Source: Amborella trichopoda
Taxonomy: Eukaryota > Streptophyta > Magnoliopsida > Amborellales > Amborellaceae
Length of the DNA stretch: 64,000 bases
Reading direction: 5' to 3'
Assembly: GCF_000471905.2 (NCBI RefSeq)
Contig: NW_006494916.1
Location: 3,479,280-3,543,279, forward strand
The notes beneath the pieces were generated by a model. The model was not told the DNA's origin and ran no database searches. It saw only the letters and a program-made list of their open reading frames with translations. Positions 1 to 12,215 of this stretch are shown piece after piece. The translations under genes and the position numbers were made by a program. Positions within the stretch are counted from its first letter, which is position 1; the number at the start of each line of letters is the position of its first letter.

Positions 1-157
1 ATTTTCAGAAAATATTTTCATGTTAAAAAATTCTTTTTAAGTATAAGAATATTTTTACACCGATTGGCCCCAATGCATCATTTCACACCAATTGGCAGTA
101 AAAATATTTTTACACCTAACTGAAAAATATTTTCATGCGAACCAAACGTGCCCTTAG
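1..157. mobile_element. Probable end of a MITE
   Basis: The segment contains repeated short blocks around aaaatattttcatg and ends with gcgaaccaaacgtgccctta. The reverse complement of that ending, beginning gggcacgtttggttcgc, resembles the outer end of many plant non-autonomous DNA transposons. The other end lies outside the window, so no target duplication can be tested. Family unknown. Confidence 0.3.
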
Positions 158-2324
158 ATATTTTGGGGAACAATTTTTTGATTCCGGACGGCTGGGGAGG
201 TACTGGCAGACTTTTTTAAATTCAAATTCTGTATGGGACAAACCCATCCAACGAAAAGAGCAAATGGGATTGAAAAAACAAAACAAGCAAATGCAATAAA
301 ATGCCGTGACCATCCCTAGTGTATTGACACTTACCTCTCATATAAAATACACTGATAGTGTTTGATATATAGCCACAAATTTCTGTTTTATGGGAGGTCA
401 AAAATTATAAACCTAAAATGGGGAATCATTTAGTAATCAAGTTTGGAATTGCAAAAAGAAATATCATTAGAACATAGGGAAGTTTACTTATATATCACTA
501 TATTTTGTGGCAATTAAAAATTATCCGAAATATTTCATGTTTTATATTCATGTCAAATTTTTAAGAGTATTTATTGTAATTTAATTTTAATATTTTTCTA
601 TATATCAGATTAAGCTCAAATTTTTGGAGTTTATACTTTTCATTTTGATGGAAGAGAGGGAGGGTTAGAGTTTAGACATCCTTAAGGAGATTTCATCTAG
701 ATTATTGATCAAATGGGACTTGCGGGGGTGAGGGATCTTAGACATACAATCCATAAATCAACCGTCAAGATCTTATGAAAGGTGTTAGGAATTTATCTAT
801 CGGCTTCCTTAATCTAATCCCATTGAATATTAAGTATAGAGAAAACATAATATACTTGCCTTTTATTTTCAATCAATCTCTTACACATGCTTCTTTTGAA
901 AATCAATTAGCTTTCTTTCAAAACCCTTTCTATTTTGTTTCAATCAATTGAATGGCTTATGGCACAAGCCAACACAAATAGAAAGAGAGGGAGAAATGGG
1001 TTGCAATGGTGGGGCATATAGAGTATAATGGGCCCTCATATATTTTAATAACTTTAAAACCATAAAAATGATTTTTAGAAAAATATAAATATTTTATTTT
1101 ATTTTTTGAATATTTAAGTACCAAAAAATTCAATTTAGCTTATTTAAAAGTAAATTTTGACGAAATGAAATATTCAAAGACTTCGAAAAAAATATTTTAA
1201 TAATTTAAAATAATTTATAACTAAATTAATTATTTTTAAATTTATTCAATGGGAATTGGATCCAACTTCGTTAAGGAAAATGCACAAATATTGAGACACT
1301 TGCTAATTTTCTAAACCTGACCCAGTAGTTCCCATAACCCATCAGTCTATCATAGGGGTTTATGATTGGACTACCAAAACTAGCGAATAGGTGATGAGAA
1401 TACTATCCTAGTCTATAGATTACAGGCTCGCCCAAGAGACAAGCCTAGGTCATATAGACCTGTGCACACACATTGCAATTGGTGCATTGGGGCTATCTCT
1501 CTCACATATACATGCAACATCCTAAATGGTATTCATTTTTCAGTAGGACTATCATATATATATGTTGTGTGATGGTCATGATGAATATTTATCCCTTGAA
1601 CCCTTTAGGCCTACCAATCAAACACAAGGGTTACACAGTCCCTTTGCTAACTACCCTGGGCATCTCTCCTATCGCATCAAGGGGTAACACTGCTAACCAT
1701 TCTCGATTGCACTATATGCCCAGGTATCATAGGGTTTTGCAACTCAACTCAGTCTAGTTTGAGTCTAGGCATTAGAACTGTCAACTTCGGTTCCGCGGGA
1801 GTTCAATGTTCCACAATCACAAAATTTATTATATACTCTCATAAGGCCTTTAAATGGCCACAAAAACCTAATACATGTTTCATCTGAACCACTCTAATTC
1901 CAATACCGTAAATTTCTTGAATGATTTACATCTTTGCTATTAATGAGATCTTCAAAAGCCATGATTTGAATCAGACCTCTTATTGCCTTCTCAACATATT
2001 CCTCACACTTTACCAAAATATCTTCATCATCATTTTGATCTTTATCATAGATTGGATCTTCTAAACGATCATGTTGTTCATTGGAGTACTTATCGAAGAT
2101 TGGTCGTGAATCCCGATTTACAACAATTTGATTTTTGATGGAATCTGTGTCAAAATCGAGAATGTCCTCCATCAAATTAGCTAGAGTGATACTTCTATCC
2201 CTTACTTCATCACTCAACTCCCCGCATGCTGCGTGGAAGTGAAAATGCTTGTATTCAATATCATCTTGGGTTAAAAGATCACTATCTTGCCCATTATTGA
2301 ACCTCAGGAACTATGCATCTACTT
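158..2324. other. Intergenic, no supported gene
   Basis: This stretch is AT-rich, with A/T runs around 1020-1250. A 107-codon open frame at 1894-2217 (-) begins at TTG, is acidic and matches no family I recognise. 1260-1860 looks like old repeat DNA, but I cannot classify it. Confidence 0.5.
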
Positions 2325-2899
2325 GGTTAGATGCCTCGATCTCGCCCTCAGGTCGGGATGACCTGGTGGCTTGGCTCCAGGTTTGAGATGGACCCGAGAC
2401 CTGAGATCGCTCTCTCGTAAACCGTGTGAGGAAGACACGAGTAGGAATACCAACCAGTGAGAGAGGAATTAAGGTGTGAGGTGGGACTTACCTTACCTGG
2501 GTCAGTGACGCACTCAGACTAACTCGTGCGGGTGCCCTCTTAGATCACGCTGGAATGGCCCTTGGGTTTATGACTGGATCAAAATCGCCTCCTTTGGCCT
2601 ATTTCTTCTTTTCGTACTGAGTCACACACATATTAGAATACAAGACAAGTAGGTCTGAAGACCTCACCTTGTCATAGGGTGAGCGCACACGTGTGTGTGT
2701 GTACTCAAAAGAAAGTGGAAAGATATTATGATGGAGCCCATGTCGATTTGACAGCCTTACAGTGTCTCCTTGACAAGGGACTATCAATACATAATTTACA
2801 ATAATGGGGGAGAGAATAAAAGGGTTAGATAAAGCAAATACATTAGAAAGAAGAGAAAGAAAGAGAAAAAGGTAGAGAGAAAAAGAAAGAAAAGAAGAA

Positions 2900-3420
2900 A
2901 AGACACAGACGGCGGCTTACTGCAGTCTGTAAAGAGGGAAGAGAGAGAAAGAACATAGCTGTTAAGAGGAAAGAGAGAAAAAGAACACAGACGGTGGCTT
3001 GACTGCCGTCTATGAAAGGAGAGAGAAGAACACAGATGGCGGCTTGCTACTGTCTGTAAAGAGGGAAGCCATCTGTGAAGAGGGAAGAAAGGGAAAGAAC
3101 ACAGACGGTAGCTTGATTGTTGTCTATGAAATGTGAGAGTAGAACACAGACGGCGGCTTGCTGCCATCTGTGAAAGGAGAGAGACTAACACAGACGGCGG
3201 CTTGCTGCCATCTGTGAAAGGAGAGAGACTAACACAGACGGCGGCTTGCTGCTTTCTGTGAAGAGAGAAGGGAGATAAAGAACATAGACGGCGGCTTGCT
3301 GCTATCTGTGAAGAGGGAAGAAAAAACAAGAACACAGATGGTGGCTTGCTGCCGTCTACGAAGAGGGAAGAAAGAGACAAAACACAAATGACGGCTTGAC
3401 TGCTGTCTGTGAAAGGAGAG
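2900..3420. repeat. Tandem array, ~44-60 bp units
   Basis: About ten units carry the core acacagacggcggcttgctgc followed by tctgtgaaaggagag. The best-preserved units repeat every 44 bp (acacagacgg at 3144, 3188 and 3232) and others are longer. The array makes long spurious open frames on the minus strand. It lies inside the large dispersed repeat. Confidence 0.85.
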
Positions 3421-3483
3421 AGAAGAAAAAGAAAGAGAGATAAGAGAAGAGATAATACAGGGACGGCAACGAGGCCGGCAAAA

Positions 3484-3682
3484 TAGGCCCACATCACTGC
3501 CCCGGTGAGAGGAGAGAGACCGAGAGATTATAGGAATAACAATGAAACCCGTCAAAAAGGATAGGCCCACATCGTTACCCCTGTGAAGAGGAAGAGACAG
3601 AGAGATTACATGAATAATGACGAGACCCGTCAAAAAGGGTAGGCCCACATCGTTACCCCTGTGAAGAGGAAGAGACAGAGAG
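3484..3682. repeat. 78-bp direct repeat, ~2.5 copies
   Basis: The phrase taggcccacatcgttacccc recurs at 3484 (variant), 3562 and 3640. Each copy is followed by a gagagac/agagag block and a cccgtcaaaaa block. Confidence 0.85.
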
Positions 3683-3970
3683 GACAGAGAAGAGAGAAAA
3701 AAAGGAAAGAAGAAGAGAGAAAAAGGAAAGAAGATAGGAGAAAGAGGAAAGGCGAGAGGAAGAAGGGAAATGAAAGAGGAGAGAGAAATGAAAGAAAAGA
3801 AGAGGAAAAAAAAGAAAAAAAGGAGAGAGAAATGGAGGAAAGGAAAGAAGAAAGAGAAAGTGAAGAGAAAGAGAGAAGGGAGAGGAAGAGAAGAGAGAGA
3901 AGAAAGGAGGCAATAGGAGAGAGAGAGAAGGAGAGAGGGGAAGAGAGAGAAAGAAGAGACGAAGTTATCT
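3661..3970 (+). repeat. Purine-only tract (GA/GAA-rich, ~300 bp)
   Basis: This stretch is almost pure purine on the plus strand, with runs of aga, gaa and ggaaag and very few pyrimidines. It makes meaningless Lys/Arg/Glu-rich frames on the plus strand and Phe/Ser-rich frames on the minus strand. Low complexity, not coding. Confidence 0.9.
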
Positions 3971-5345
3971 AAGTGTACCTATCCAAGTTTCATCTCTCCT
4001 CTCTCTCTCTCCAAGACATGACCCAAAACTTCAAGCAAAAGGGATATTTTTTACTGATCAAAAGAGGGTCCTTTACATGTAGATGATACGTTCTTATATA
4101 GTAGTGGGGCCCAAGCATGGGTAGATAATTAATTTTTAACCTAATTGATGGAAATTAACAATTAAATTAATTAAAGAAAAATAATCATTTTGCCCCTGCA
4201 CCAACAATCTATTAAAATCCAAATAGGTCCTTACAATGGCCTGGCAATCTTCATAATCTTTCAGAATTCGTTCGAGGTCCTTTTAGTCTTCATCCGGAGA
4301 AAAGATTATTCTTTTCTTGATCGGCTAGAAAAGTTTATCATTTTCATACCCATTTCGAGCTAAGGATCGGACTCTCGGGCCATGATCATGACGCGACAAA
4401 AACATGAAAAAACGTGTGACCTTAGATTTAAGATCCATCCTGCTTCTTAGCGTTTTTCGCCGGTTTCTTTGTTGTAGTGTGTCGAACATGTTTCCATGAT
4501 CGTTTTACAAAAAGAACGGCTCGATTTGGAGTCCACATGATCGTTTTCCAAATTGGGGAACTTTTGCCGAAGTTTGGATTCTGGTGGTCGGAATTGCAGC
4601 AAATTAAACTCATCGTGCATCAAATTTGACTGTCCATCACATACGGGGTTTGGCTCAGATGAAGCTCCTCACCTCATGCTCGTAATGGGCCTGGTTTGAG
4701 GTTGATCCGATACGCGAACGCCGTGATATGGCCGTTTGATCGAAGAGACATGTTGCTGGAAAATTCCTACTAACTTTGGAAGTTTTTCGGCGAATTTCAC
4801 TCGTCGATTTCTTTTGGCTCGGGCCGTGTTATCATGTGTGCCACATATCAAATCGACCGGGTCGTCGAGACGAACATGCTCCCAAATTTGGGCTCGATCC
4901 GACCCGAGATGAGGAAGATACGACCATGTGAGTTTGGCCCCAAAATTGAGAACCACAGTATCCATTTTGGGTACTGTATTAGTTTACGACCTACCCATTT
5001 TGGGTAATGTGGTCATAACTTATTCCGAAAGGGTCAGAATGCACCGAAAATTGATACTCGGGGGTTTTCGAATATTCTGAATCTAATAGCGATGGTCTAG
5101 AGACCATTTGACGCTCCGATAATGGTTTTGTACTTCAAAGTCCATTTTCGGCATGATAGAGGCAGAATTTTCAGAACCTGTTTTGATGTTTGCATTGCTC
5201 AAAAACTCGTCGGATTACAACAAAACTTGACAGGTGTTCTTAGGAAACTCTTACGCACGATCTCGAACCTTCTTGGGCCGTTCTGAGACTATCGAAAATT
5301 TCACTTCTAGATCAGGGCTTATTGATCTGCGGTTTCCGTAGTCCA

Positions 5346-6913
5346 CATGTATTTTGGGACCTGCAGGCCTAGATCGTGAATTACTCTCTCTTTATTCCCA
5401 CCGGGAACACAAGTGATGGAAAATTACCTCAAACACTACTGCACTTGCCTTTCAAGATATTCAATTCTGTCATCTCTAGAATCACAAAATGGATATGTGT
5501 TAACACCCCTTCCATGGTCCCTTCTCGCTTCCATGGATTCGCTGAAATCACAAAATTTAGACAAAAAAAAAAAAAAATCACTGAAAACTGCAAGATCTAT
5601 GTTGATTTGACAAAGTAAACCCTAGACTTGTTGTTGCTTCCCAGCTTTGTCACTGAAAAAAATCTAAGGTAAGATGCCAAAATAATGCAGGAAAATTTAA
5701 TGAAATAGTAAAATCAGTAAGAAATAAAACTGAACATAAGCACAATTTAAAGAAACCTAGTATTTCTTCTCCACACCCAAGCTAGGGTCTGAGGTTTTCT
5801 TTTATCAGAATTCAAGAAAATGACATGACTGCCTTCTTCTAGGCCCCCACACACCTCTTTATAATAGTATTTAATGTTTCAAGTACAAAAAGTGTCCAAA
5901 CATATAGTACATTGACCCATATATTATAGCTTAACTTAAAATATGTAATGACAATTTTACCCATGTGAACAATATCCATGAACAATACTTTTGAATAATA
6001 CTTAAGACATAAATAAAAAATATAAAAACTATAGAATCACTGAAAAAAAAAAAAAGCCCCTTAGAAATAAATCCTAAAACTAAAACTATAATATACATCC
6101 TTTGAAAATTGAATAAAAATTCAAAATAAGATAAATTTTTCCCTCTCGTCAGTTTTACTGGAATTTACCTAAGGTTGCAGAGGATTTAGGGTTTGACAGA
6201 GGCTGGGCTCTAACAAGACAGGGACTGCATAGGTTAGGGGTTAGGTTTCGTCTGCCAAAAGTCCCCAAAACTGACTTCAATCAGCTTATATAAAGAGAAA
6301 AACATTGCGTAAATGCATCTTGGAATGTGTGTCTCAATATAAGCCATCAGAGTTTTTACGATATGCATCATGAGGCCCAATAGGATAGGGTTTCTACACC
6401 TCGTTTTGAGTCATATGGCCCAATGGCTAGGGTTTCCATGATGCATTACTAAACAGCCGCAACCCACACTGGGAGTGGTAGGCCTCTATCACATCCATGC
6501 AGATCTAGTGTGAGTGTGTGAGGAAAATGGGGACTGCCTCCTCATAAACATTAGCCATATCCTCTTTGGGCACATTTTAGGTAATCTGAAAAGAAATAAA
6601 CATAGTCAACAGACCCAAAGTTCTCAAAAGGAGAAAAGAAAGAAAGACAACCAAAAGGCTAGCCTCCTGCTCAAATAAAGTGTCCAAGAATAAGAAGAAG
6701 AAAGGATAGAGAGAATCAAACTCCCGCAACTCCAAGGATTATCTTCGAACATGAGGGAACTACTCAATGAAATCATTCAGGATAAGGTGAGGGACATCAA
6801 CATGCTCCTAAGCCTAGATCTAACTCCAAAATAAGAAATAAGAAGGGTGAAAACCACCCAAGAAGAGTCGGTGCCCAAGTGACTCTCTCCAAATACTCCA
6901 AGTCCCTCGTATG
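5346..6913. other. Intergenic, no supported gene
   Basis: The stretch contains a short poly-A run at about 5561-5577, AT-rich DNA to about 6150, and mixed sequence up to the mobile-domain relic. Small open frames at 5376-5618 match nothing I know. The part above about 6550 is probably the continuation of the element carrying the relic. Confidence 0.5.
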
Positions 6914-7620
6914 CTAGGTGATCTTATATTTGGCCCATCCCTTCGACCCATAAGCGAAAAGAAAGTCACCAAATAAGAATATCAAAAAGGCCCTCAGCCC
7001 CTGGACGTCACCTAAAGACATGGGACTATACATCGCCCCCATGTCCACCAGATTAATAAAATGATCGGGCTCGGTAGCCAAAACATTGCGCTCGATACAT
7101 CTCTTAGTTCGAAGGGTGATCGGCCTCCTATCTCTCACATCCCGAGCATCCTAATCCACCTCCTCGTCCTCGTCAGGGTTGCCCAATATGTTCTCAATGG
7201 AAAGAGATGGCACTCTCTGTGATCTGTCGCCCTGACTTCCTACTCCTCCCCCAAAGTTATTCTCAAGCCAGTTGAGATATATGTGATCCTTCCATTTGTC
7301 CTCAAGAGGGGGAAGAGCTCCAAAGAGGTCCCTGATGGCCTAACAATGATCCATCCCTTCCTCAAGGGGGATACTAAAAAAGGGCTCTCCATAACCCCTT
7401 ACTCCCATAATCCTCACCATGTCCTCTATGGTGGCACTCATCTCCCTAGTTTGGAAGGGAATGGATTTTGTCTCCAATCACCATCGAAGACAAAACTCAA
7501 TCAATATGGAGTGATCAATCACAACAGACTTGATATGATAACTCTCCCAAAGACTTATCCGGGCCAGGGTTTGCACCTGGACTGGGGATAATAGCTCAAC
7601 CCATCTTGTAATGGTAAATA
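6914..7620 (-). pseudogene. Plant mobile domain (PMD) relic
   Basis: A single minus-strand frame runs from about 7620 to a stop at 6914-6916 without a frameshift. It is broken by in-frame stops at 7478-7480, 7340-7342 and 7151-7153. In order it shows a TLARISLWESYH-like segment, DHSILIEFCLRWW, then REMSATIEDMVRIMGVRGYG, LFGALPPLEDKW, HIYLNWLENNFG, and after a spacer LVDMGAMYSPMSLGD. This order fits the plant mobile domain (aminotransferase-like PMD), known both in host genes such as MAIN/MAIL1 and in transposable elements. In those proteins the block before GEMT...TLEDV is followed by a short loop. An LTR-like sequence lies upstream on the same strand (7990-9308), so I infer a captured domain inside an LTR element. 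Three stops make it non-functional. The upstream start is not defined. Confidence 0.7.
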
Positions 7621-9308
7621 GATGACAAGAGTTGCCAACCATATAGGCCTAAAAGAAAAGAAATAGTCACATGAAGGAAAAGAAAAAAATCAATACTATA
7701 TTGGGAAGGGTTTCTACCCTAATTCAAAAAAAAAAAAAGTTATGTAATTTACCCAGGGCTAGATGTCCTAGGGTAGACGATAAATAATCTCTGAAAAGAT
7801 AAAATAAAGAAAAAAATAAAAAATAAAAATAAAATAAACTGCACTCCCAAGATCATCCTAGGGAGACATTTGCCCTAGCCCTAGAGCAGAGGGAATTTGG
7901 TAATTTTTCATGTTCTCCCATGGGTAGTTGTCTTGGGGAAAATATGTGATATCATGATAAAATTCATCATGAAAGTGAATCCTAAATTAAGTTTAAGGGT
8001 CACACCATCACGTGGATGAGGCTTCCCCATAGAATTTTTTACATGCAAAACATTGCAAGAAGCCTACTTTCACAAAGAAGAGTCGACACCGGTTCAAAAT
8101 AGATTGTTGCACGGTCAATCCCGATCCTTCAGGTTTTAATGGGCAAGTGAATATGGGTAGAAGAGAAGCCAAATGGTTTGATAATCTGGATCGCATTCAA
8201 ATTAAGGTGTAAAACCTTAAGTTGGAAGGTTCGGTTTTGGGTCAAGTAAGGTTCGGATATGGTTCACATCTCGATCTGGTATAGCTTATGCATAAGGTAT
8301 GAAAATTTCGGCATCTGGAATCAAGGTCAAGTGCCTTATTTATAGGTAAAATAGTCCTAGAATCATAATTGGATCTTTTTTTTTTGTCCAATATGGGCCC
8401 TTCAATTTCTATTGCCAGTTGGACATGCTTTGGCACCACTTGCAATGGCGCTAAACTTGCATTAATTAGCAATAATTACGGTCAATAGAATTAAATGCTC
8501 CGTAATCACATGATCTGGCCAGGGCAAAACTTTGTGGGCGGAGTGTCAAAGGTCAAGAGCCATTGGCAGTGGTGCTGAAGCCAATCAAAGCCGCTTCACA
8601 ATAAAATCGGCCACTTGTCGTCTTCTCGGCGTTCTTCCATACAATTGATTTCCTATAAACAATATTTCATTTACATAATGATTTTCCATAATAACAACTA
8701 AAATCTTCATCTATTTGTTTAAGTCTTTTTTAAAAAAGGGAAAAAAAAATTCATACCTTCAATCTGTAATTGTGGCTTTAAAGAACACAGTGGGGATAAA
8801 AATTTATCTTTTAGGTTGTTTTTTTAAATAATAATTTTTTTTCAAAAGCATGAAAGTAGCAATGGCTCCAATACACAAGACAGGGAAAAAAAAACTATCT
8901 TTCAAAAAAGAAATTATAGGTAAAAAAATATACTATTTTTTGGCCCGATTTAAATCATATTATGTAAAAAGCGTGTTTTAAACATTTTTATGAAAACTAT
9001 GCATTTTTTTGCCGACCTTTTAAAAAAGTCGCTGTTTAAAACTGTTTCCATAAAAGCACCGATTTTTTGAACAAAAATCGTCGATTAAACGGTGATTTGC
9101 TAAGTATGGTAGTCTTGGGTTCTGATTTGCCTTGTCTTGTTTTCAAGGGGAATTCTTTCATGTTTTGAGCTTTACCCAGCGATTTGGGGCTCATGGGGGC
9201 AAGTTTATGATTGGGTCGAGATGAGGTGAGTTGTTCAAATATCAGGATAGTTTGCTCAGGGTATTTTGGTCTTCCATCGTTTCCTCAATCGGAATCGGGG
9301 TGTCTACA
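7621..9308 (-). mobile_element. LTR-like sequence, minus strand, upstream of the PMD relic
   Basis: Read on the minus strand it starts at 9308 with TGTAGACACCCC, the same terminal dodecamer as the LTR-like sequences at 10725 and 26158. It has a TATA-like CCTATAAATAAGG at 8346-8334. About 260 bases further on it shows a leader-like block (8168-8071) that aligns with 52311-52408. The order start, TATA and leader fits U3-R-U5. The exact LTR end and the PBS are not resolved, so the segment down to 7621 may include internal leader DNA. No coding sequence was seen. Confidence 0.5.
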
Positions 9309-10724
9309 AATTGGAAGTGAAGAAGGGGGAATAACCCCCGCCCTTTTGTGACCCCGCAAAAAAAAAAATCAGAAAAAACTGAGAAAAATGAAGAAGAGGG
9401 TGTTTAGTGGGTCCCATACCCATTGAAAAAAAAAAAATGGAACAAGAAGAAAAAAACTAAAAAAAACATGGGTAGCGACAAACTATTTATAATCCAAAAA
9501 GATGAGAAAAGAATCGGAAACGGAAGAAGTAAGAAACATCTGACACTCAGAAGAGTGTGAAATTAGCCTCAGAAGGAGCACACAACAGTCAAAGTAGTCC
9601 TCCACTGTGTCTGACAAATTCAGTTACCCTTCATCAAATTATTTTCAGAGTCATTGAACTCCAAATGTGACATGAACTGAAATGGCTCACCAATCTTAAA
9701 TTCAGTTGAAGATGTCTATCCTGTGCGACATAAAACAATCGGGAATCCAATATTAAATTCAATCGACAGACATCTAACTTGTACGACGTCAAATAATTGA
9801 GAAAATCTCATTCAAAACATCAAACTCATGTGATGTAAAAGAGCCGAGATAGGAAGACGTCTAACTCGTATAACAATAAAAAGGCTGGGTACCCATTATC
9901 ACTTCAACGTCAAACCCATGCGATGCAAAAGAGTCGGGTACTAATGTTCATCACTGCATGACATAAAACTGCTTAGCGAGCTCCATAGTAGCATGAGCTT
10001 AAAACTGCTTACCAAACTTGTTTTAAAAAATATGTCACCTGTCTTCAACCAGATATGTTTATGTGAAGCTTTCAAAAACCTTAATTTCTTTGTTTAAAAA
10101 GTAGCATGTAACTCTGTATCTGTTTCAAAATCCTACCAATCTTCAAAATTTTCTAAAATGTTTTAGAAAATAGAGGACTTTCTAGGAGGCTTGAACATCG
10201 TGTTTCCCCCACCTCCAGATCCCGGATTGCCATGCTTATAAACCCTTAGGAAAAGAAAAACCAACCTATAGGTTCCCAAATTCAAAGCCTAAATCGGTGA
10301 TCTCAAGAATTAGAATCAAAGGTGAACAACAAGTTGAATTAGTCAGGAATTCATCATTCCATCACTTCTTCAAAATTAAAATCTCGTTTGATTGGAGGAC
10401 CAAACCTTGAGAAAAAGGTATAAAGTAAAAAACGACTAGACTGGCGTCCTATATAGCATTGGGGTGACTACATCCGGCTCAAAGATAGCATGATTCGTAT
10501 TCTTTCACTTTGGATTTTGATTCTTGGAGACCTCTCAATGCTAAGTGCAATTTAAGTTCGATGTCTTACGGATCAAAAACATCCATCAGCATACCGCCTA
10601 CCCAAAGGATACTGGTCATTCAAAAGAATGACTCTTTGAAAAAGTGTTATTCCCATTGTGTCTCAGGTGTCTACCTCTTTGCCATTTGCTCATTACCCCC
10701 AAATGAATGTCAAAGAGGTGCAAC
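9309..10724. other. Intergenic with decayed short repeats
   Basis: A decayed repeat of phrases such as gacgtctaactcgtataac and catcaaactcatgtgatgt lies at about 9690-9960, with roughly 55-base spacing. The rest has poly-A interruptions at 9360, 9430 and 9455 and no recognisable gene. The open frame at 10510-10749 shows no family signature. Confidence 0.5.
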
Positions 10725-11645
10725 TGTAGACACCCCCTCAAAACTCTAGCTAAGGGAATTCCAAGAAACCCTGAATCTGAGTCTAAAGGACCACATAAAC
10801 CATAGTAAACCATAGGATACCTAAACCCAATAGACTTGTCTCAAAACTATCTAAAACCTATCCCAAGCCATAGAAGACCCCAAGAGCTTTCCAACAGTCC
10901 AAGAATGGTTTGAATCAGGCGTATGATTACAAGATGTAAGCCTTGGGAGTTTTCAGGGGCCAATTTTATGAAAACACCCTTAGAAATGAGAAACGCAGGG
11001 CCGCGCGGTGGTCTGTGCATTGCGCAACGCTCCATGCATGGCGCAAGGTGCCAGGCTGTGTGTCACGTGGCCCCGTTGATGCAATAAGCACTTCTTGATC
11101 TGAAAAAATCCAAAAACTTCTGGGAAAATTACAAAGAATGCCCTAAACCTAGCCCTAATTGAACTAGAGATTAGGTTGATTAATTTCAACCCTAATCCTA
11201 GTTCAACCTATAAATACCCTCTTCAAAATAGACCAAATATCCTCTCAAAAGAAAAATGTAAAACGTAGATTAAATCCCTTAGAAAATTCGAAATTAGGAA
11301 AATACCCGAAAATAACTTCAGATCCTAGAAAATTAGGAAAACTCCACAAAAATTCTAACAAATCCCAAAAGTCGCTAAAAATCCCAAAATTCTGATTTTA
11401 CCTTAGGAGATCCCCAAAACCTTTGAAAACTAAGGAAAACCTTCTTGTAACCCTAGAAAAGCTTAAGTAGACTCTATCTAAAATTTTTTAACATTCTCTG
11501 AAGCATTTGGAACCCTAGATCTAGGTAAAAGACCCTTAGATCTATTAATTCCAACAAGCAAGATGCATCCAAAAGGAGATGGTGACACTAGAAGAGCGAT
11601 CTGATCAAAGCCCGAAACTTTGGGTTTTGGGCCACTATAAGGTAA
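10725..11645 (+). mobile_element. LTR-like sequence, plus strand
   Basis: It starts TGTAGACACCCCCTC and has a TATA box TATAAATA at 11209-11216, followed by an A-rich transcribed-looking stretch of about 430 bases. The end near 11645 (gggccactataaggtaagt) is placed only by analogy with a similar phrase at about 27310-27330. No second LTR and no pol domain were found downstream, so it may be a solo LTR or a 5' remnant. No target duplication was identified. Confidence 0.5.
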
Positions 11646-11825
11646 GTATTTCTATCTCTGCTTAATTTTATTTATTTATTGTTATCAATTTAGTTTATTT
11701 TCTGATAATTTTCTGTTATTCATTAGTTGGTAAAATTTAGATGTGTTTTTAAGCAATATACACAGATTTGGAAGTTGGCGTTGCTAGTGGACTCAAGAAA
11801 GAATCATATTTGAATAGATGTGTCA

Positions 11826-12215
11826 TTTTTGAGTTCATAATTCAAGAGGCCCCACTTTTTCTATTGTTTTTATAAAATAACTCAATTTTGAAAGGATTTA
11901 CTAAGGAACGAATTATATCTAAATGAATATGAGTCGTTTCTAGACCCATAATTTAAGGGACCCCACTTTTTCCATTTTTTTTTTATAAAATAACTCAATT
12001 TTGAAAGGATTTACTAAGGAACGAATTATATCTAAATGAATATGTGTCGTTTCTGGACCCATAATTTAAGAGACCCTACTTTCTCTATTTTTTTTATAAA
12101 ATAACTCAATTTTGAAAGGATTTACTAAGGAAGGAATTATATCTAAATGAATATGAGTCGTTTCTGGACCCATAATTTAAAGTACCCCACTTTCGCTATT
12201 TTTTTATAAAATAAC
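11826..12215. repeat. ~112-bp tandem repeat, 3-3.5 copies
   Basis: The units share aaataactcaattttgaaag, then ggatttactaagga, an aattatatctaaatgaatatg block and gacccataatttaa. Copies start near 11876, 11990 and 12101 and differ mainly by T-run length and point changes. They lie just downstream of the LTR-like sequence at 10725. Confidence 0.9.

Larger units (their letters stand above)
2325..5345. repeat. Large dispersed repeat, copy 1 (LTR-like)
   Basis: The segment is collinear with 52434-55085 in the same orientation. Matching landmarks are the start tggttagatgcctcgatctcg, the phrase gagatcgctctctcg, a purine-rich block, a short block ending tttgcccc, an aacatgctc block and a ttctgagact block near the end. 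Divergence is high and indels are many. On the minus strand the TATA-like ctatataagaac near 4090 is followed by a pyrimidine-rich stretch. The low end would read ...CCA on that strand, which fits a minus-strand LTR or solo LTR of a gypsy-type element. No coding capacity was seen. The high boundary is uncertain by about 100-200 bases. Confidence 0.6.

Noticed and set aside
1894-2217. 107-codon acidic open frame on the minus strand
   Set aside because: It starts at TTG, has no recognised domain and sits in repeat-like DNA.
2796-3913. Long Ser/Phe/Leu-rich frames on the minus strand
   Set aside because: They are translations of the tandem array and the purine tract, not genes.
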